Assembly (NCBI GenBank): GCA_900752305.1
Contig: CAADUV010000196.1
Span: 1-5,208 of the forward strand
Source of the DNA: an uncultured Oscillospiraceae bacterium
GTDB taxonomy: Bacteria; Bacillota; Clostridia; Oscillospirales; Oscillospiraceae
Direction: 5' to 3'
Length of the DNA: 5,208 bases
Shown here: positions 1-5,033 of the stretch, piece by piece
Layout of the letters: each line of letters opens with the position of its first letter
Position numbering within the stretch: the stretch's first letter is position 1
Program-made: the position numbers and the translations under genes
Notes under the pieces: model-generated
The model's database searches: none
What the model was told of the DNA's origin: nothing
Seen by the model: the letters and a program-made list of their open reading frames with translations, nothing else

Positions 1-917
1 AGGGGAGTGCTAAAATAACGTTCTGCGGTGTCCGGCAGGATGGTCACAACCGTCTTCCCCGGCCCCAGCTTTTTGGCCAGCTTCAGGGCGGCGGCCACGT
101 TGGTGCCGCTGGAGATGCCGCACATGAGCCCTTCCAGACGAGCCAGATCTTTCGCGGTCTGAATGGCTTCCTCATCGGTGACCAGATACAGGTCGTCGTA
201 GATCTCCTGGTTCAGGTTGTCGGGAATCAGGCCGTCGCCGATGCCCATCTGCAGATGGGTGCCGATGGCGCCGCCGGACAGGATGGCTGCGTTCTCCGGT
301 TCCACGGCCCAAATTTCAATGTGGGGGTTCAGGGCCTTCAAGGTCTCACCGATGCCGGACAGGGTGCCGCCGGTGCCGATGCCGGAGCAAAAGCCGTCGA
401 TGGGGCCCGCCACCTGCTCCAAAATCTCCAGAGCGGTGTAGTACTTGTGAACCATGGGGTTGTTGGGGTTGGAGAACTGTTCGGGGATGAACACCTTGGG
501 GTTCTCCTTCTGCATCCGCAGGGCGGTGTTCATGCACTCTGCGATGCAGGCGCCGATGTCGCCATCGTCGTGGATGAGCCGGACTTCCGCCCCGTAGTGC
601 TCCATGAGCTTCTTGCGCTCCTCACTCACCGAGTCCGGCATGACCAGGATGGTGTGATACCCCCGGACTGCCCCCACCAGTGCCAGGCCAATGCCCTGGT
701 TGCCGCTGGTGGGCTCGACGATGATGGAGTCGGGGCCGATGAGGCCGTCCTTCTCCGCCTGGTTGATCATGTTCAAAGCGGTGCGGGTCTTGATGGAACC
801 ACCCACGTTCAAGCCCTCGTACTTCACCAGCACCTGGGCAGAGTTCTCGCCCACCATACGGGTCAGGCGCACCATGGGGGTGTGCCCCACGCACTCTAAA
901 ATATTCTGATAGATCAC
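1..917 (-). CDS. Cysteine synthase family PLP enzyme (CysK-like), 3' end cut by window edge
   Basis: Fold-type II PLP enzyme. CysK members replace the side chain of O-acetylserine with sulfide to make cysteine in the cytoplasm. 305 residues are visible, so only the last few are missing (CysK is about 305-315). Visible motifs are an N-terminal GHTPMVRL (11-18), the PLP lysine in GGSIKTRTA (Lys43), the Asn-loop PTSGNQGIG (69-77), QFSNPNNP (147-154), the phosphate cup GTGGT (181-185), ISSGTN (268-273) and the end motif ILPDTAERYFST (293-304). The GTG start is chosen because AGGAGG sits 6 bp upstream and the conserved N-terminus begins at once; no suitable ATG lies before residue 15. Oddities: textbook CysK has GGSVKDR, TSGNTG and PxSGERYLS where this protein has KTR, GNQG and DTAER. 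It may be a subfamily with a different acceptor or donor. The family is certain; the exact reaction is inferred. No clear promoter lies directly upstream, where a hairpin-rich segment is found instead. Confidence 0.9.
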   Translation of the reverse strand, partial: MIYQNILECVGHTPMVRLTRMVGENSAQVLVKYEGLNVGGSIKTRTALNMINQAEKDGLIGPDSIIVEPTSGNQGIGLALVGAVRGYHTILVMPDSVSEERKKLMEHYGAEVRLIHDDGDIGACIAECMNTALRMQKENPKVFIPEQFSNPNNPMVHKYYTALEILEQVAGPIDGFCSGIGTGGTLSGIGETLKALNPHIEIWAVEPENAAILSGGAIGTHLQMGIGDGLIPDNLNQEIYDDLYLVTDEEAIQTAKDLARLEGLMCGISSGTNVAAALKLAKKLGPGKTVVTILPDTAERYFSTP

Positions 918-958
918 AATGCTCCTCCTATCTATCTTTGGATTCTATTATTCCTATG
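918..958. repeat. Direct repeat copy 1 (contains the functional RBS of the cysteine synthase)
   Basis: This 41-bp stretch matches 1148-1188 at 38 of 41 positions in the same orientation. The differences are at 931, 947 and 953. On the minus strand it reads as an AT-rich leader, then GAATCCAAAGATAG, then the AGGAGG ribosome binding site, ending directly before the GTG start. Confidence 0.85.
924..929 (-). promoter_or_regulatory. Ribosome binding site of the cysteine synthase gene
   Basis: On the minus strand AGGAGG is followed by six bases and then GTG at 917-915. This is a near-perfect Shine-Dalgarno sequence at ideal spacing and it decides the GTG start. The same sequence recurs 230 bp upstream as part of a direct repeat. 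Confidence 0.85.
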
Positions 959-972
959 AAAGTCTCACAGAG

Positions 973-996
973 TTCCGTCACCGGAAGGGGACGGAA
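973..996. repeat. Inverted repeat, 7-bp stem
   Basis: TTCCGTC at 973-979 pairs perfectly with GACGGAA at 990-996 around a 10-base loop. It is the hairpin nearest the cysteine synthase and the weakest of the large four. Confidence 0.55.
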
Positions 997-1010
997 TAAA
1001 ATGCAATTTC

Positions 1011-1043
1011 GTTCTTTCCGGCGGCGTGTACGTCGGAAAGAAC
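1011..1043. repeat. Inverted repeat, 13-bp stem
   Basis: GTTCTTTCCGGCG at 1011-1023 pairs with CGTCGGAAAGAAC at 1031-1043. There are twelve Watson-Crick pairs and one G-T wobble, with a 7-base loop. The outer ten pairs are perfect. Confidence 0.75.
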
Positions 1044-1049
1044 TCTTCT

Positions 1050-1099
1050 CGGGCAGGATAGGGCGACTTTTGCGCAGCAATTGAGCCCTATTCTGCCTG
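1050..1099. repeat. Inverted repeat, 15-bp stem with inner mini-hairpin
   Basis: The arm at 1050-1064 pairs with 1085-1099 over 15 positions, two of them G-T. The 20-base loop contains a small TTGC/GCAA stem (1070-1073 with 1077-1080) closed by a 3-base loop. The wobble positions keep pairing possible in RNA, which hints at selection on structure, though two sites are too few to prove it. Confidence 0.75.
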
Positions 1100-1104
1100 C
1101 AACC

Positions 1105-1137
1105 TCAGAGAGAAAGGTGGTACACCTTTTTCTCTGA
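1105..1137. repeat. Inverted repeat, 15-bp stem with 3-base loop
   Basis: The arm at 1105-1119 pairs with 1123-1137, fourteen Watson-Crick pairs and one G-T, around the loop GTA. It is a very tight hairpin. The plus-strand string GGTGGTAC in the loop region resembles part of a T-box motif, but it is locked into this hairpin and no other T-box parts are seen. Confidence 0.8.
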
Positions 1138-1147
1138 CGCGGAGCGT

Positions 1148-1188
1148 AATGCTCCTCCTACCTATCTTTGGATTCTGTTATTTCTATG
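1148..1188. repeat. Direct repeat copy 2 (duplicate leader and RBS without a start codon)
   Basis: This is the second copy of the 41-bp repeat found at 918-958, same orientation, 38 of 41 identical. On the minus strand its AGGAGG is followed at the right distance by ACG instead of GTG, so it does not start a recognisable gene. Its 3' part (minus strand) also forms a 5-bp hairpin, GGAGC with GCTCC, at 1141-1155 that would cover part of the duplicate binding site. Confidence 0.85.
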
Positions 1189-1226
1189 TATCAAAATCGG
1201 AAGGGTGCAGAAATCCGGCGGTTCTA

Positions 1227-1255
1227 TCGACAAATCTCCGCAAATCCAGTATAAT
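1227..1255 (+). promoter_or_regulatory. Sigma-A promoter of the amidohydrolase gene
   Basis: The -35 box is TCGACA (1227-1232), followed by a 17-bp spacer and a perfect -10 box TATAAT (1250-1255). Transcription would begin near 1262, leaving a leader of about 48 bases. Because the promoter lies inside the longer open frame that begins at 1205, it argues for the downstream start at 1310. The -10 region read on the minus strand gives TATACT, so weak reverse initiation is possible. Confidence 0.8.
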
Positions 1256-1309
1256 GAACCAAGATCGAAATCAAACAGAAAAATTTTTTGTTGTAAAGGA
1301 AGTGTCCCC

Positions 1310-2119
1310 ATGCTAATCGACGTTCACACTCACATTTTCCCCAGCAAGATTGCGCCTAAGACCATCGAGGTTCTGGAGGCTGGCTTCCTGCGGGTTCAGC
1401 ACAAGCCCTATTACGCTCACACCGCTGGCACGGTAGACGGCCTTCGTCAGTCCATGAAAGAGTTCGGCGTAGATAAATGCGTCGTCCTGCCCATCGCCAC
1501 CACCGTCAAGCAGAGCGAGTCCATCAACCAGTTTGCCATATCCATCGACAGCAACGACGTCCGCTCCTTCGGCAGCGTCCACCCCATGCAGCCCGATTAT
1601 GACCGGGTGCTGGAGGAACTGGCGGAACATGGGATTCGGGGTATCAAGCTCCACGCGGATTATCAGGACTTCTACATCGACTGCAAGGAGTCCATTGCCG
1701 TGCTGAAAAAAGCGGAAGCGCTGGGTCTGTACGTCACCCTCCACTCCGGTGTGGACTTCGGCCAGGAGGCACCCCAGCACTGCACCCCGGAACGGCTGCA
1801 CCACGTGCTCCAGGAAGTGTCCGGCGAGAACATCATCTGCGCCCACATGGGCAGCTACGGCTACTGGGATGAGGCGGAGCGATACTTGGTGGGTACTCCG
1901 GTAATGATGGACACTGCGTCCGTCTGTGAGGACATCACGCCGGAGCAGTACAAGCGCATCATCGAGAACCACGGCGCGGACAAGATCATGTTCGGCACCG
2001 ACTCCCCCTGGTGGACGCCGGGCGAAGCGGTGGGGATGCTGGAATCCCTGGGTCTGCCCAAAGAGGATGTGGAAAAAATCAAATGGAAGAACGCCTTGAG
2101 ATTGTTCTGGGGCGAATAA
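1310..2119 (+). CDS. Amidohydrolase family protein (metal-dependent TIM-barrel hydrolase, PF04909-like)
   Basis: A 269-residue cytoplasmic protein with no signal peptide or membrane segment. It shows the metal-site order of the amidohydrolase superfamily: HTH after strand 1 (His6, His8 in DVHTHIF), GIKLH (His115), TLHSG (His145), CAHMG (His179) and a late catalytic aspartate in FGTDSPW (Asp231). The spacing and the FGTDxPW end motif fit the ACMSD/PF04909 branch, which hydrolyses or decarboxylates small molecules using one divalent metal. The substrate cannot be named from sequence. The ATG at 1310 is preceded by AAAGGAAG at 1295-1302, and the protein starts directly at the metal-binding strand. 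A frame extension back to 1205 is rejected because it contains the promoter. The gene is a single-gene unit, convergent with the phosphofructokinase gene. Confidence 0.85.
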   Translation: MLIDVHTHIFPSKIAPKTIEVLEAGFLRVQHKPYYAHTAGTVDGLRQSMKEFGVDKCVVLPIATTVKQSESINQFAISIDSNDVRSFGSVHPMQPDYDRVLEELAEHGIRGIKLHADYQDFYIDCKESIAVLKKAEALGLYVTLHSGVDFGQEAPQHCTPERLHHVLQEVSGENIICAHMGSYGYWDEAERYLVGTPVMMDTASVCEDITPEQYKRIIENHGADKIMFGTDSPWWTPGEAVGMLESLGLPKEDVEKIKWKNALRLFWGE

Positions 2120-2148
2120 CGAAACCTCCCGCCTGATGGGCAGAAGAA

Positions 2149-2187
2149 AACCTCCAATCGTGGATGCGATTCCTGCGATTGGAGGTT
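2149..2187 (-). terminator. Intrinsic terminator of the phosphofructokinase gene, possibly bidirectional
   Basis: AACCTCCAATCG (2149-2160) and CGATTGGAGGTT (2176-2187) form a perfect 12-bp stem with a 15-base loop. On the minus strand the stem runs into a T-rich tail (TTTTCTTC), which fits termination of the gene ending at 2228. On the plus strand the tail is poor in T, so stopping transcription of the amidohydrolase gene is less certain. The loop contains a second CGATT (2167-2171), allowing an alternative 5-bp pairing with AATCG. Confidence 0.75.
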
Positions 2188-2201
2188 GCTTCATGTCGCA
2201 G

Positions 2202-2220
2202 CGTCCCAGGGCAGGGGACG
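2202..2220. repeat. Small hairpin just after the phosphofructokinase stop codon
   Basis: CGTCCC (2202-2207) pairs perfectly with GGGACG (2215-2220) around a 7-base loop, 7 bp beyond the end of the phosphofructokinase gene. It has no T-run. It may simply protect the 3' end of the transcript upstream of the true terminator. Confidence 0.45.
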
Positions 2221-2227
2221 AAACCGG

Positions 2228-3466
2228 TTATGCCCGGACTTTCTTCAGTTTTGCAAAGCGCGGCAGGCCGTTCTCCTTGACCATGCCGGTCTCACCCTGG
2301 ATGAGAGGCAGGGCGTAGCGGATGAACTCGTCGGAGATGTTGTTGCCCCGCTCGTTGATCCACTCCACCGGGACCTTCTTTTCGTAGTTGGCTACGGAGC
2401 TGAGGTCCAGCAGCTTGGTGTCACAGCGATAGCCGCCGTCCTCGGTGCGCGTACACGCGAAGGCCACCATCTTATCGGTGACACCGGAGACTGCCGCTTC
2501 CACCGCAGTCTTGCCCGCCAGATAGGATTCTGCAATGTCGGTGCCGGAGGCCACATGAGCGCCGCAGCGCTGGAGCAGAGACAGCTCGATGCCGCGCACC
2601 TTTGCGCCGGTCTTTTCCTTGACCACGTTGGCCAGCAGTGCCGCCAGGCCGCCCAGCTGGGCGTGACCGAAGCCGTCGGTGGCAGAGGTCTTAGCTTCGG
2701 AAACGAAGGTGCCATCGGGGTAGTGGATGCCTTCGGAGACGGCCACGATGCAGTTCTTGTTCTTGGCGTAGATGTCGCTGACGTCGGCCAGGAATTCTTC
2801 CATGTTGAAGTCCACTTCCGGCAGATAGATCAGGTCAGGCCCGCAGCCGGTGAGCTTCGCCAGAGCGGCAGCACCGGCCAGCCAGCCGGCGTGACGGCCC
2901 ATGATCTCGATGATGGTGATCTGTCCCTTGTCGTACACGTGGGAGTCCAGGTATACTTCGGAGATAGAAGTGGCAATATATTTGGCAGCAGAGGGGAACC
3001 CGGGGCAGTGGTCGGTGCCGAACAGGTCGTTGTCGATGGTCTTGGGGATGCCCATGATCCGGCAGGGATAGCCCACCTTCTGCATATACTTGGAAATCTT
3101 GTTGCAGGTGTCCATGGAGTCGTTGCCGCCGTTGTAGAAGAAATAACGGACGTCATACTTCTTGAAAATCTCCAGGATGCGCTTGTAATCGGTGTCATCC
3201 ACGTCCGGGTCGGCGATCTTGTACCGGCAGCTGCCCAGGGCAGAGGACGGGGTGTACTTGAGAAGCTCCAGCTCCGCCGGATCCTCCTCGTCCATCACGA
3301 ACAGCTCATCGTTCAGGACGCCCACGATGCCATGGGACGCGCCATAGACTTTGGTGATGCAGTCCGCATCCAGACCGGCACGGATGGCGCCGTATGCGCT
3401 GGCGTTGATGACGGCAGTGGGGCCGCCGGACTGGCCAATGATCATTGCACCTTTTAATTCGCTCAT
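2228..3466 (-). CDS. pfp: 6-phosphofructokinase, diphosphate (PPi)-dependent type
   Basis: A 412-residue cytoplasmic glycolytic enzyme that phosphorylates fructose 6-phosphate to fructose 1,6-bisphosphate. The nucleotide/PPi loop is GQSGGPTAVIN (11-21). The donor-site motif is GGNDS (113-117), the catalytic motif PKTIDND (141-147) and the substrate motif MGRHAGW (189-195). Family knowledge: Asp in place of the second Gly of GGDGS (here Asp116) and Lys in PKTIDND (ATP enzymes have PGTIDND) mark PPi-users, which work reversibly. The first acidic residue of the usual GGDDS is Asn115 here, as in a subgroup often labelled only 6-phosphofructokinase, so ATP use is not fully excluded. The ATG at 3466 has AGGAGG 6 bp upstream; a longer frame to 3496 would overrun that site. 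The gene is divergent from the aldolase that uses its product. Confidence 0.92.
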   Translation of the reverse strand: MSELKGAMIIGQSGGPTAVINASAYGAIRAGLDADCITKVYGASHGIVGVLNDELFVMDEEDPAELELLKYTPSSALGSCRYKIADPDVDDTDYKRILEIFKKYDVRYFFYNGGNDSMDTCNKISKYMQKVGYPCRIMGIPKTIDNDLFGTDHCPGFPSAAKYIATSISEVYLDSHVYDKGQITIIEIMGRHAGWLAGAAALAKLTGCGPDLIYLPEVDFNMEEFLADVSDIYAKNKNCIVAVSEGIHYPDGTFVSEAKTSATDGFGHAQLGGLAALLANVVKEKTGAKVRGIELSLLQRCGAHVASGTDIAESYLAGKTAVEAAVSGVTDKMVAFACTRTEDGGYRCDTKLLDLSSVANYEKKVPVEWINERGNNISDEFIRYALPLIQGETGMVKENGLPRFAKLKKVRA

Positions 3467-3472
3467 GTTGTT

Positions 3473-3478
3473 CCTCCT
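3473..3478 (-). promoter_or_regulatory. Ribosome binding site of the phosphofructokinase gene
   Basis: AGGAGG on the minus strand, six bases before the ATG at 3466-3464. It sits inside the longer open frame that begins at 3496 and therefore selects the internal ATG as the start. Confidence 0.85.
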
Positions 3479-3532
3479 AAAAAACACCAAGGACAAAGGT
3501 TGTTGGGTTAGCTTGCCCTAAAAGTCAGGTAA

Positions 3533-3561
3533 ATTATAACACACGACCTTGCAATTTTCAA
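3533..3561 (-). promoter_or_regulatory. Sigma-A promoter of the phosphofructokinase gene
   Basis: On the minus strand: TTGAAA (3561-3556), a 17-bp spacer, and a perfect TATAAT (3538-3533). Initiation near 3526 gives a leader of about 60 bases. Its spacer contains the -35 box of the divergent aldolase promoter. Confidence 0.85.
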
Positions 3562-3577
3562 TCAGCTCTGCTAAACT
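3549..3577 (+). promoter_or_regulatory. Probable sigma-A promoter of the aldolase gene, interleaved with the divergent one
   Basis: TTGCAA (3549-3554), a 17-bp spacer and TAAACT (3572-3577). Each box matches consensus at 4 of 6 positions, weaker than the opposite promoter. Initiation would be near 3584, leaving a short leader of about 26 bases with the ribosome binding site. Confidence 0.55.
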
Positions 3578-3594
3578 GAACGTGTAAATCTGAG

Positions 3595-3600
3595 AAGGAG
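3595..3600 (+). promoter_or_regulatory. Ribosome binding site of the aldolase gene
   Basis: AAGGAG lies nine bases before the ATG at 3610. An in-frame TTG at 3601 touches this site with no spacing, so it cannot be the start. The ATG is chosen. Confidence 0.75.
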
Positions 3601-3609
3601 TTGACAAAT

Positions 3610-4548
3610 ATGCCATTAGTCACTACCACGGAAATGTTCAAGAAAGCCTACGCCGGCGGTTACGCCATCGGTGCTTTCAATGTCAATAACATGGAGATCG
3701 TCCAGGGCATCACCGAAGCCTGCAGCGAGCAGAAGTCTCCTGTCATCCTCCAGGTGTCCAAGGGCGCCCGCGCCTACGCCAACCACACCTACCTGGTGAA
3801 GCTGGTGGAAGCGGCCATCATCGAAAATCCCGACCTGCCCATCGCGCTGCACCTGGACCACGGCCCCGACTTCGAGACCTGCAAGGCCTGCATCGACGGC
3901 GGTTTCACCTCTGTCATGATCGACGGCTCCTCTCTGTCCTTTGAGGAGAACATCGCCCTGTCCAAGAAGGTCGTCGAGTACGCCCATGACCACGGCGTAG
4001 TAGTCGAGGCCGAGCTGGGCACCCTGGCTGGCATCGAGGACGACGTGAACGTCTCCGCAGAGGATTCCTCCTACACCCGTCCCGAGGACGTGCAGGAGTT
4101 CGTGGAACGCACCGGCTGTGACTCCTTGGCCATCGCCATCGGCACCTCTCACGGCGCTTACAAGTTCAAGCCCGGCACCGATCCCAAGCTGCGCTTCGAC
4201 ATCCTGGAGGAAGTCTCCCAGCGCCTGCCCGGCTTCCCCATTGTCCTCCACGGCTCTTCCTCCGTGCCCCAGGAATTTGTGAACATCGTCAACAAGTACG
4301 GCGGCAATATGCCCGGCGCCATCGGCGTGCCTGAAGAACAGCTGCGCAAGGCAGCCAGCATGGCCGTGTGCAAGATCAACATCGACTCCGACATCCGCCT
4401 GGCCATGACCGCAACCATCCGCCAGTATATGGCAGAGCATCCCGACCACTTCGATCCCCGTCAGTACCTGAAGCCTGCCCGCCAGGCGGTCAAGGACATG
4501 GTGGCGCACAAGCTGGTCCACGTGCTCGGCTCCAACAACAAGATCTAA
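3610..4548 (+). CDS. fba: Class II fructose-1,6-bisphosphate aldolase
   Basis: A 312-residue cytoplasmic, zinc-dependent enzyme that reversibly splits fructose 1,6-bisphosphate into dihydroxyacetone phosphate and glyceraldehyde 3-phosphate. The length fits the family. Visible motifs in order: GAFNVNNME near the N-terminus (21-29), LHLDHG (80-85, with the catalytic Asp83 and zinc ligand His84), SVMIDGS (101-107), VEAELG (132-137, metal-site Glu), IGTSHG (177-182, zinc ligand His181), VLHGSSSVP (212-220, zinc ligand His214 and phosphate-binding glycine) and KINIDSD (255-261, substrate-binding Asn257 and Asp259). The HGSSSV form replaces the HGGSG of E. coli FbaA-type enzymes and fits the Gram-positive branch. 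The gene is divergent from the phosphofructokinase that supplies its substrate, which fits joint control of upper glycolysis. It ends in an intrinsic terminator. Confidence 0.96.
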   Translation: MPLVTTTEMFKKAYAGGYAIGAFNVNNMEIVQGITEACSEQKSPVILQVSKGARAYANHTYLVKLVEAAIIENPDLPIALHLDHGPDFETCKACIDGGFTSVMIDGSSLSFEENIALSKKVVEYAHDHGVVVEAELGTLAGIEDDVNVSAEDSSYTRPEDVQEFVERTGCDSLAIAIGTSHGAYKFKPGTDPKLRFDILEEVSQRLPGFPIVLHGSSSVPQEFVNIVNKYGGNMPGAIGVPEEQLRKAASMAVCKINIDSDIRLAMTATIRQYMAEHPDHFDPRQYLKPARQAVKDMVAHKLVHVLGSNNKI

Positions 4549-4564
4549 CCCACCCCATCCATCC

Positions 4565-4601
4565 AGCTCCGGCGAGGCGGCGTCCCCGCCGGGGCTTTTT
4601 T
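4565..4601 (+). terminator. Intrinsic terminator of the aldolase gene
   Basis: AGCTCCGGCG (4565-4574) pairs with CGCCGGGGCT (4587-4596), ten pairs with one T-G wobble, around a 12-base loop. It is followed by a run of six T (4596-4601). It lies 16 bp after the aldolase stop codon and separates the aldolase from the downstream repressor gene. Confidence 0.88.
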
Positions 4602-4655
4602 GCCCTCCCCCCCTGTTGTCCACAAGGGAAGGACGCGATAGAGAAAGGACACCCC

Positions 4656-5030
4656 ATGAAAGATGTAAAAGAGTATATGCACTCCGAGGTGTGCGAGGCC
4701 AACGTGATCCACCAGGACGTGGTGGCCAAGGTGCGGGAGAATATGCAGGACGAGGACCCCATCTATGAGGTGGCGGAGCTGTTCAAGGTCTTTGGCGACT
4801 CCACCCGCGCCCGCATCATCTGCGCCCTCACCGTCTCCGAGCTGTGCGTTTGCGACCTGAGCTGCCTGCTCAATATGTCCCAGTCCGCCATCTCCCACCA
4901 GCTGCGCATTTTGAAGCACGCCCGTATGGTGAAAAATCGCCGGGCAGGGAAGGTAGTGTACTACTCCCTGGCCGACGACCACATTAAAACGCTGTTTGAA
5001 ATTGCCTTTGACCACGTGATGGAGGACTGA
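4656..5030 (+). CDS. ArsR/SmtB/CadC-family metal-responsive transcriptional repressor
   Basis: A 124-residue winged-helix repressor of the type that leaves its operator when it binds a metal ion. The core GDSTRARIICAL (47-58) leads into the ELCVCDL metal motif (62-68; Cys64, Cys66). The recognition helix is in MSQSAISHQLRILKHARMV (74-92), followed by the beta wing. Two metal sites known from the family appear complete enough to work. The first is an alpha3N-type thiolate site (Cys64 and Cys66 with N-terminal Cys13 and possibly His9 or His19, as in CadC or ZiaR). The second is an SmtB-type alpha5 zinc site (Asp107, His109, His120, Glu123). Likely effectors are zinc, cadmium or lead (inference). 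The start ATG follows AAAGGA (4644-4649) by 6 bp. No clear promoter or 12-2-12 operator is seen upstream, and no efflux ATPase follows on this strand. Its targets are unknown. Confidence 0.9.
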   Translation: MKDVKEYMHSEVCEANVIHQDVVAKVRENMQDEDPIYEVAELFKVFGDSTRARIICALTVSELCVCDLSCLLNMSQSAISHQLRILKHARMVKNRRAGKVVYYSLADDHIKTLFEIAFDHVMED

Positions 5031-5033
5031 GCG

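Larger units (their letters stand above)
959..1147. other. Hairpin-rich non-coding island between two direct repeats
   Basis: No credible gene is seen here on either strand. The segment holds a series of inverted repeats packed end to end: 973-996, 1011-1043, 1050-1099 and 1105-1137, plus a small one at 1141-1155 reaching into the second direct repeat. Several stems contain G-T pairs that would stay paired as G-U in RNA. None is followed by a T-run typical of an intrinsic terminator. On the minus strand the segment would form a leader to the cysteine synthase if transcription starts upstream of it. It could also be an inserted palindromic element. Function unknown. Confidence 0.7.

Noticed and set aside
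255..899. Long plus-strand open frame opposite the cysteine synthase gene.
   Set aside because: It is the antisense of a clear CysK-family gene in GC-rich sequence, shows no recognisable domain, and has no RBS. Similar antisense frames opposite the amidohydrolase (1313-2194), phosphofructokinase (2186-3457) and aldolase (3616-4623) genes are rejected for the same reason.
1110..1137. A T-box riboswitch on the plus strand, suggested by AAAGGTGGTAC.
   Set aside because: The match to the T-box core stops after GGTGGTAC, the motif is buried in a perfect-looking local hairpin, and no Stem I, specifier loop or terminator is seen before the amidohydrolase gene. That gene also has its own promoter downstream.
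1088..1150. A 20-codon leader peptide on the minus strand after the duplicate RBS.
   Set aside because: The frame would need an ATT or ACG start; there is no ATG, GTG or TTG at the right spacing, and no run of codons suggesting attenuation control.
1205..1309. A 35-residue N-terminal extension of the amidohydrolase.
   Set aside because: It contains the TCGACA-17-TATAAT promoter, has no RBS at 1205, and the ATG at 1310 has its own RBS and starts right at the conserved HTH strand.
3467..3530. An attenuator in the phosphofructokinase leader (CCAA/TTGG followed by a T-run on the minus strand).
   Set aside because: The possible stem is only about four base pairs, too weak to support a terminator, and the T-run runs directly into the RBS.
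4616..4644. A promoter TTGTCC-17-TAGAGA for the repressor gene.
   Set aside because: The -10 match is poor and it overlaps the ribosome binding site, so the transcript would begin after that site. Read-through from the aldolase or an unseen promoter is as likely.
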